NCBI GenBank assembly: GCA_020351995.1
Contig: CP070674.1
Location: 257,261-321,260, forward strand
From: Candidatus Zixiibacteriota bacterium
Lineage (GTDB): Bacteria; Zixibacteria; MSB-5A5; GN15; FEB-12
Reading direction: 5' to 3'
DNA: 64,000 nucleotides
Position numbers and translations under genes: made by a program. Below are positions 61,092 through 64,000 of this stretch, piece by piece. The notes under the pieces are model-generated. The model ran no database searches, was not told the origin of the DNA, and saw only the letters and a list, made by a program, of their open reading frames with translations. Position 1 is the stretch's first letter. Each line of letters opens with the position of its first letter.

Positions 61092-62657
61092 ATGAACGAC
61101 GCTATCATTATCGTTGTCATAGGAATTGTCGTCGCGATTGCTTCTTATTTCCTTGCCAGTTTTCTGGCTCGCCGGGCCATACAGAAAGAGCGCGATCACG
61201 CCCGCGAGGAATCGAAAAAGATAATCGCCGAAGCAGAGAATGAAGCTAAGATAAAGAAGAAAGAAGCTGTTCTAGAAGCCCGCGAAGAATGGCTTAAGCT
61301 GAAAGGTGAATTTGAGCGGGAAGCCGAAAGCAAACGTCGCGAACTCGACAGCGCCGAGAAGAAACTGGAAAGTCAGCAGGCTTCGGTACAGAAGAAACTG
61401 GAGTTTCTCGAGGTTCGCGAGAGAGAGTTGTCCAACCGCGAAAAGAACCTTCAGGCCAGAGACAAAGGTATATCGCTAAGAGAGAAACAGCTCGATGACA
61501 TAATCAATGCTCAGAACGAAAAGTTGCAGAAAATTGCCCAAATGACTCCCGATGAGGCCAAGAAGCAACTGATGGACAATATGGTCAACGCGGCCAAGAT
61601 GGAAGCTGCCGCGCACATAAAAGAAATTAAGGAAAAGGCCGAGCAAGACGCCGAGAAAGAAGTCAAGGAGATTATCATATCATCCATTTACCGGTGCGCC
61701 GCTGATCACACCGTTGAATCGACCGTATCGGTCGTTAATCTTCCCAGCGATGAGATGAAGGGGCGCATCATAGGACGGGAGGGTCGTAATATACGCTCCT
61801 TCGAAACCGCCACGGGTATTGACGTTATAGTTGACGATACTCCGGAAGCTGTAATTCTCTCCGGATATGACCCGGTCAGGCGCGAAATAGCGCGGATGGC
61901 GCTTGAGAAGCTTATCTCTGACGGGCGGATACACCCTACCCGAATCGAGGAAGTCGTCGAAAGGGCCCAGAAGGAGATGGAAGTCATAGTGCGGGAGGCG
62001 GGAGAGCAGGCCTGTTTTGAGCTGGGTGTTCACGGCCTTCACCCGGATGTTGTGTATCAACTGGGCAAACTCAACTTCCGTACCTCCTACGGACAGAACG
62101 TCCTTTCGCACGCGAAAGAAGTCGCCGTGCTGGCCGGATTGATGGCGGCTGAGCTGGAGCTCGACGATGTTTTGGCCAAGAGATGTGGTTTACTGCACGA
62201 TATTGGAAAGGCCATTGACCGGGAGACGGAAGGTACCCATACCGCTATCGGTGCGGACTTCGTTCGCCGTTACAAGGAAAACGAAATCCTGGTGAATGCG
62301 ATCGAGTCTCATCATGGTGACGTGCCCATGAACAGTCCTTACCCGATCCTGGTCCAGGCGGCTGACGCCATTTCCGGGGCGCGCCCGGGTGCCCGCAGGG
62401 AACCGCTCGAGGCGTATATTAAACGACTGCAACAGCTGGAAGAGCTTGCCGACAGCTTCAAGGGCGTATCCAAGGCTTACGCTATTCAGGCCGGCCGGGA
62501 GGTCCGCGTAATTGTGGAGAATGAATCCCTTGACGATCTGGCCTGTTCGATTCTCGCCGGCGATCTGGCTGAGAAGATCGAGAAGGAAATGCAGTATCCG
62601 GGACAAATCAAAGTTACGGTTATAAGAGAGACGCGCGCCACCGAGTTCGCCAAATAA
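61092..62657 (+). CDS. rny: Ribonuclease Y
   Basis: 521 residues, normal length. RNase Y starts mRNA decay by endonucleolytic cuts. N-terminal membrane helix (about 3-24), long coiled coil (30-195), KH domain with [10 protein letters not shown] at 224-233, and HD domain with the metal-binding His369-Asp370 in [18 protein letters not shown] precedes the ATG. Its neighbour ymdB is a known partner gene. Confidence 0.97.
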   Translation: MNDAIIIVVIGIVVAIASYFLASFLARRAIQKERDHAREESKKIIAEAENEAKIKKKEAVLEAREEWLKLKGEFEREAESKRRELDSAEKKLESQQASVQKKLEFLEVRERELSNREKNLQARDKGISLREKQLDDIINAQNEKLQKIAQMTPDEAKKQLMDNMVNAAKMEAAAHIKEIKEKAEQDAEKEVKEIIISSIYRCAADHTVESTVSVVNLPSDEMKGRIIGREGRNIRSFETATGIDVIVDDTPEAVILSGYDPVRREIARMALEKLISDGRIHPTRIEEVVERAQKEMEVIVREAGEQACFELGVHGLHPDVVYQLGKLNFRTSYGQNVLSHAKEVAVLAGLMAAELELDDVLAKRCGLLHDIGKAIDRETEGTHTAIGADFVRRYKENEILVNAIESHHGDVPMNSPYPILVQAADAISGARPGARREPLEAYIKRLQQLEELADSFKGVSKAYAIQAGREVRVIVENESLDDLACSILAGDLAEKIEKEMQYPGQIKVTVIRETRATEFAK

Positions 62658-62667
62658 TTGCTTGTAT

Positions 62668-62726
62668 CGGGTGTCCGCCACCCGTTATATACATAATGCC
62701 GGCTGATTGCGGCGGAGACAGCCGGC
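62668..62726 (+). repeat. Two hairpins between rny and ymdB
   Basis: CGGGTG/CACCCG (62668-62684) and GCCGGCTG/CAGCCGGC (62698-62726, 13-base loop). Neither is followed by a T tract, so they are more likely RNA processing or stability elements than terminators. Confidence 0.45.
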
Positions 62727-62761
62727 TCTTGCCCTCGCTCCGCCTTAGAAAGATTTACTTA

Positions 62762-63595
62762 ATGACGCCGTTTACGATTCTCTTTATCGCTGACATCTGC
62801 GGTAAAGCCGGACGTCAGGCTGCCGCGCATCTGACCAAACCGCTGCGCGAGAGATTCCAGGCCGACTATGTAATTGCCAATGTGGAAAACGCCGCCGGGG
62901 GATTCGGCATAACGACGGAAATGTCGCGCAAGATTTTCAGTTACGGGGTGGACGTACAAACCTCCGGAAACCATATCTGGGACAGGATGGATATCGTTAA
63001 GTACCTTGACACCCGGCCCCGTTTGCTGCGCCCGGCCAACTATCCACCCACAGCGCCGGGTATGGGCTCGTTTATCGACAGCGTCGATGATGTGAAAATC
63101 GGTATCCTCAACCTGATGGGCAGAACCTACATGAAAGATATCGACTGCCCCTTCAAGGTCGCTGATCGTGAACTGACTGCTATGCGTAAACATACCAACG
63201 TCATCTTCGTAGATTTCCATGCCGAGGCAACCTCCGAAAAGCAGGCCCTGACTTATTACCTCGATGGTTTGGTCTCGGCCATCATAGGCACTCACACTCA
63301 CGTTCAGACCGCCGATGAAAAGATAACGCGGCGGGGGACAGCCTATATCACAGACGCGGGTATGACTGGTCCTCACGAGTCGGTTATAGGTATGGAAGTC
63401 AAGCCGTCGGTGGAACGGTTTCTGACCGGAATGCCCATTCGCTTTTCTACGGCCAGTGAAGACGTCAAGATTTCCGGGGTAGTTGTCAAGATAGACCGCC
63501 AGACCGGGGAGGCGCTGTCGATCGAGAGATTCAAAGAGGACTTCGACCTCGAAGCCTTCCAGAATAAGAACCATAACGACGAACCAGAAGATTAA
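62762..63595 (+). CDS. ymdB: YmdB-family metallophosphoesterase
   Basis: 277 residues from ATG at 62762; the frame is open 66 bases further upstream, across the second hairpin. YmdB-type enzymes are binuclear metal phosphodiesterases that in Bacillus affect motility and biofilm choice. Marks: ILFIADICGKAGR (metal Asp), NVENAAGGFGITTE, TSGNHIWD, VDFHAEATSEK and GTHTHVQTADE. It follows rny, as in Bacillus, and precedes folD. Confidence 0.93.
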   Translation: MTPFTILFIADICGKAGRQAAAHLTKPLRERFQADYVIANVENAAGGFGITTEMSRKIFSYGVDVQTSGNHIWDRMDIVKYLDTRPRLLRPANYPPTAPGMGSFIDSVDDVKIGILNLMGRTYMKDIDCPFKVADRELTAMRKHTNVIFVDFHAEATSEKQALTYYLDGLVSAIIGTHTHVQTADEKITRRGTAYITDAGMTGPHESVIGMEVKPSVERFLTGMPIRFSTASEDVKISGVVVKIDRQTGEALSIERFKEDFDLEAFQNKNHNDEPED

Positions 63596-63613
63596 AGTAT
63601 AACATTAGATGTG

Positions 63614-64000
63614 ATGGCACAAATAATTGAAGGCAGGGAAGTTGCGAAAAAGATTAAGCGGGAACTAAAACCCCGTATCGCGGCTCTTAAAGATGCCGGC
63701 ACAACGCCGGGGTTGGCTACGGTGCTGGTCGGAGATGACCCGGCGTCAGAAACGTATGTCAATAGCAAGGCCCGTACGTGCGAGAAACTGGGCATGTACT
63801 CTCAGGTCATTCGCAGGGAAGCGGGTATCAGACAGGATGAACTGGAGGATATTGTTCGCTCGCTTAACGAGAACCCTGATATACACGGCATACTGGTTCA
63901 GTCCCCACTGCCGTCGCATATGGACGAATTAGCGGTCACACTGACGATCATTCCGGAGAAAGACGTTGATGGATTTCATCCTTACAACGTGGGTATGATG
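63614..64000 (+). CDS. folD: Methylene-tetrahydrofolate dehydrogenase/cyclohydrolase, N-terminal part
   Basis: 129 codons to the window edge, cut at the 3' end. FolD interconverts methylene-, methenyl- and formyl-tetrahydrofolate, in the same one-carbon pathway as GlyA. Marks: LATVLVGDDPASETYVNSKAR (in part), with the catalytic-type lysine in YVNSKARTCEKLG, then ILVQSPLPSHMDE and EKDVDGFHPYNVG. The ATG at 63614 gives the family's usual N terminus. Confidence 0.96.
   Translation, partial: MAQIIEGREVAKKIKRELKPRIAALKDAGTTPGLATVLVGDDPASETYVNSKARTCEKLGMYSQVIRREAGIRQDELEDIVRSLNENPDIHGILVQSPLPSHMDELAVTLTIIPEKDVDGFHPYNVGMM

Overview
The window is chromosomal DNA from an uncultured-type, flagellated bacterium with two membranes. 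The flagellar set includes the P- and L-ring genes flgA, flgI and flgH, which implies an outer membrane. Base composition is moderately GC-rich throughout, and I see no insertion sequence, prophage or CRISPR array. The gene content and order (large exported M16C proteases, soluble kinase plus sigma-54 activator next to motAB, TPR-glycosyltransferases beside flagellin, RNase Y with YmdB) would fit a lineage of the FCB assemblage such as Zixibacteria, but that is a guess from gene style, not a measured phylogeny. Almost every gene lies on the + strand.

Layout: 1-1025 holds the end of ilvE and rpiB. 1198-8568 carries two tandem, nearly equal-length exported M16C-type metalloproteases, each with its own terminator. 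8729-17470 is a housekeeping stretch: an exported DUF4097-like beta-repeat protein, glyA, a multi-pass GT-C-like membrane protein, an MTH1187-type thiamine-binding protein, cutA, nrdR, tatC, tRNA-Gly(CCC), a PDZ/radical-SAM protein and der. 17596-20673 is a signalling block: a GAF-PP2C phosphatase, an RsbW-like kinase and a STAS antagonist (a partner-switching module without a sigma factor), then two small receiver proteins. 20755-53451 is one large flagellar region. 53631-64000 is tRNA-Val(GAC) and the thrS-infC-rpmI-rplT-pheS-pheT block, then zapA, rny, ymdB and the start of folD.

The flagellar region shows its own regulatory ladder. A soluble PAS histidine kinase and an NtrC-type activator sit first. 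Textbook sigma-54 promoters precede flgB (rod, MS ring, switch, ATPase) and flgF (distal rod, rings, FlgJ). Sigma-28-type promoters precede flgN-flgK and fliC, with a weaker candidate before motAB; a FlgM-like anti-sigma factor lies near the end. CsrA and FliW are encoded between hook-filament junction genes, and the flagellin mRNA has a roughly 200-base leader rich in GGA motifs, one of them in the loop of a GGGG/CCCC hairpin, which suggests CsrA-FliW control of flagellin translation. Two TPR-glycosyltransferases just upstream of flagellin suggest glycosylation of filament proteins. The hook (flgD, flgE, fliK), C-ring (fliM, fliN) and export-gate genes are not here and must lie elsewhere.

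The most striking observation is in flagellin. The reading frame is interrupted by a single in-frame TAG at codon 694, yet the same frame continues for 26 codons that match the conserved flagellin C-terminal D0 helix and then ends in TAA just before a strong hairpin. This is either a recoding/readthrough event, a natural nonsense allele or an assembly error; because many genes in the window end in TAG, the code is not globally changed.
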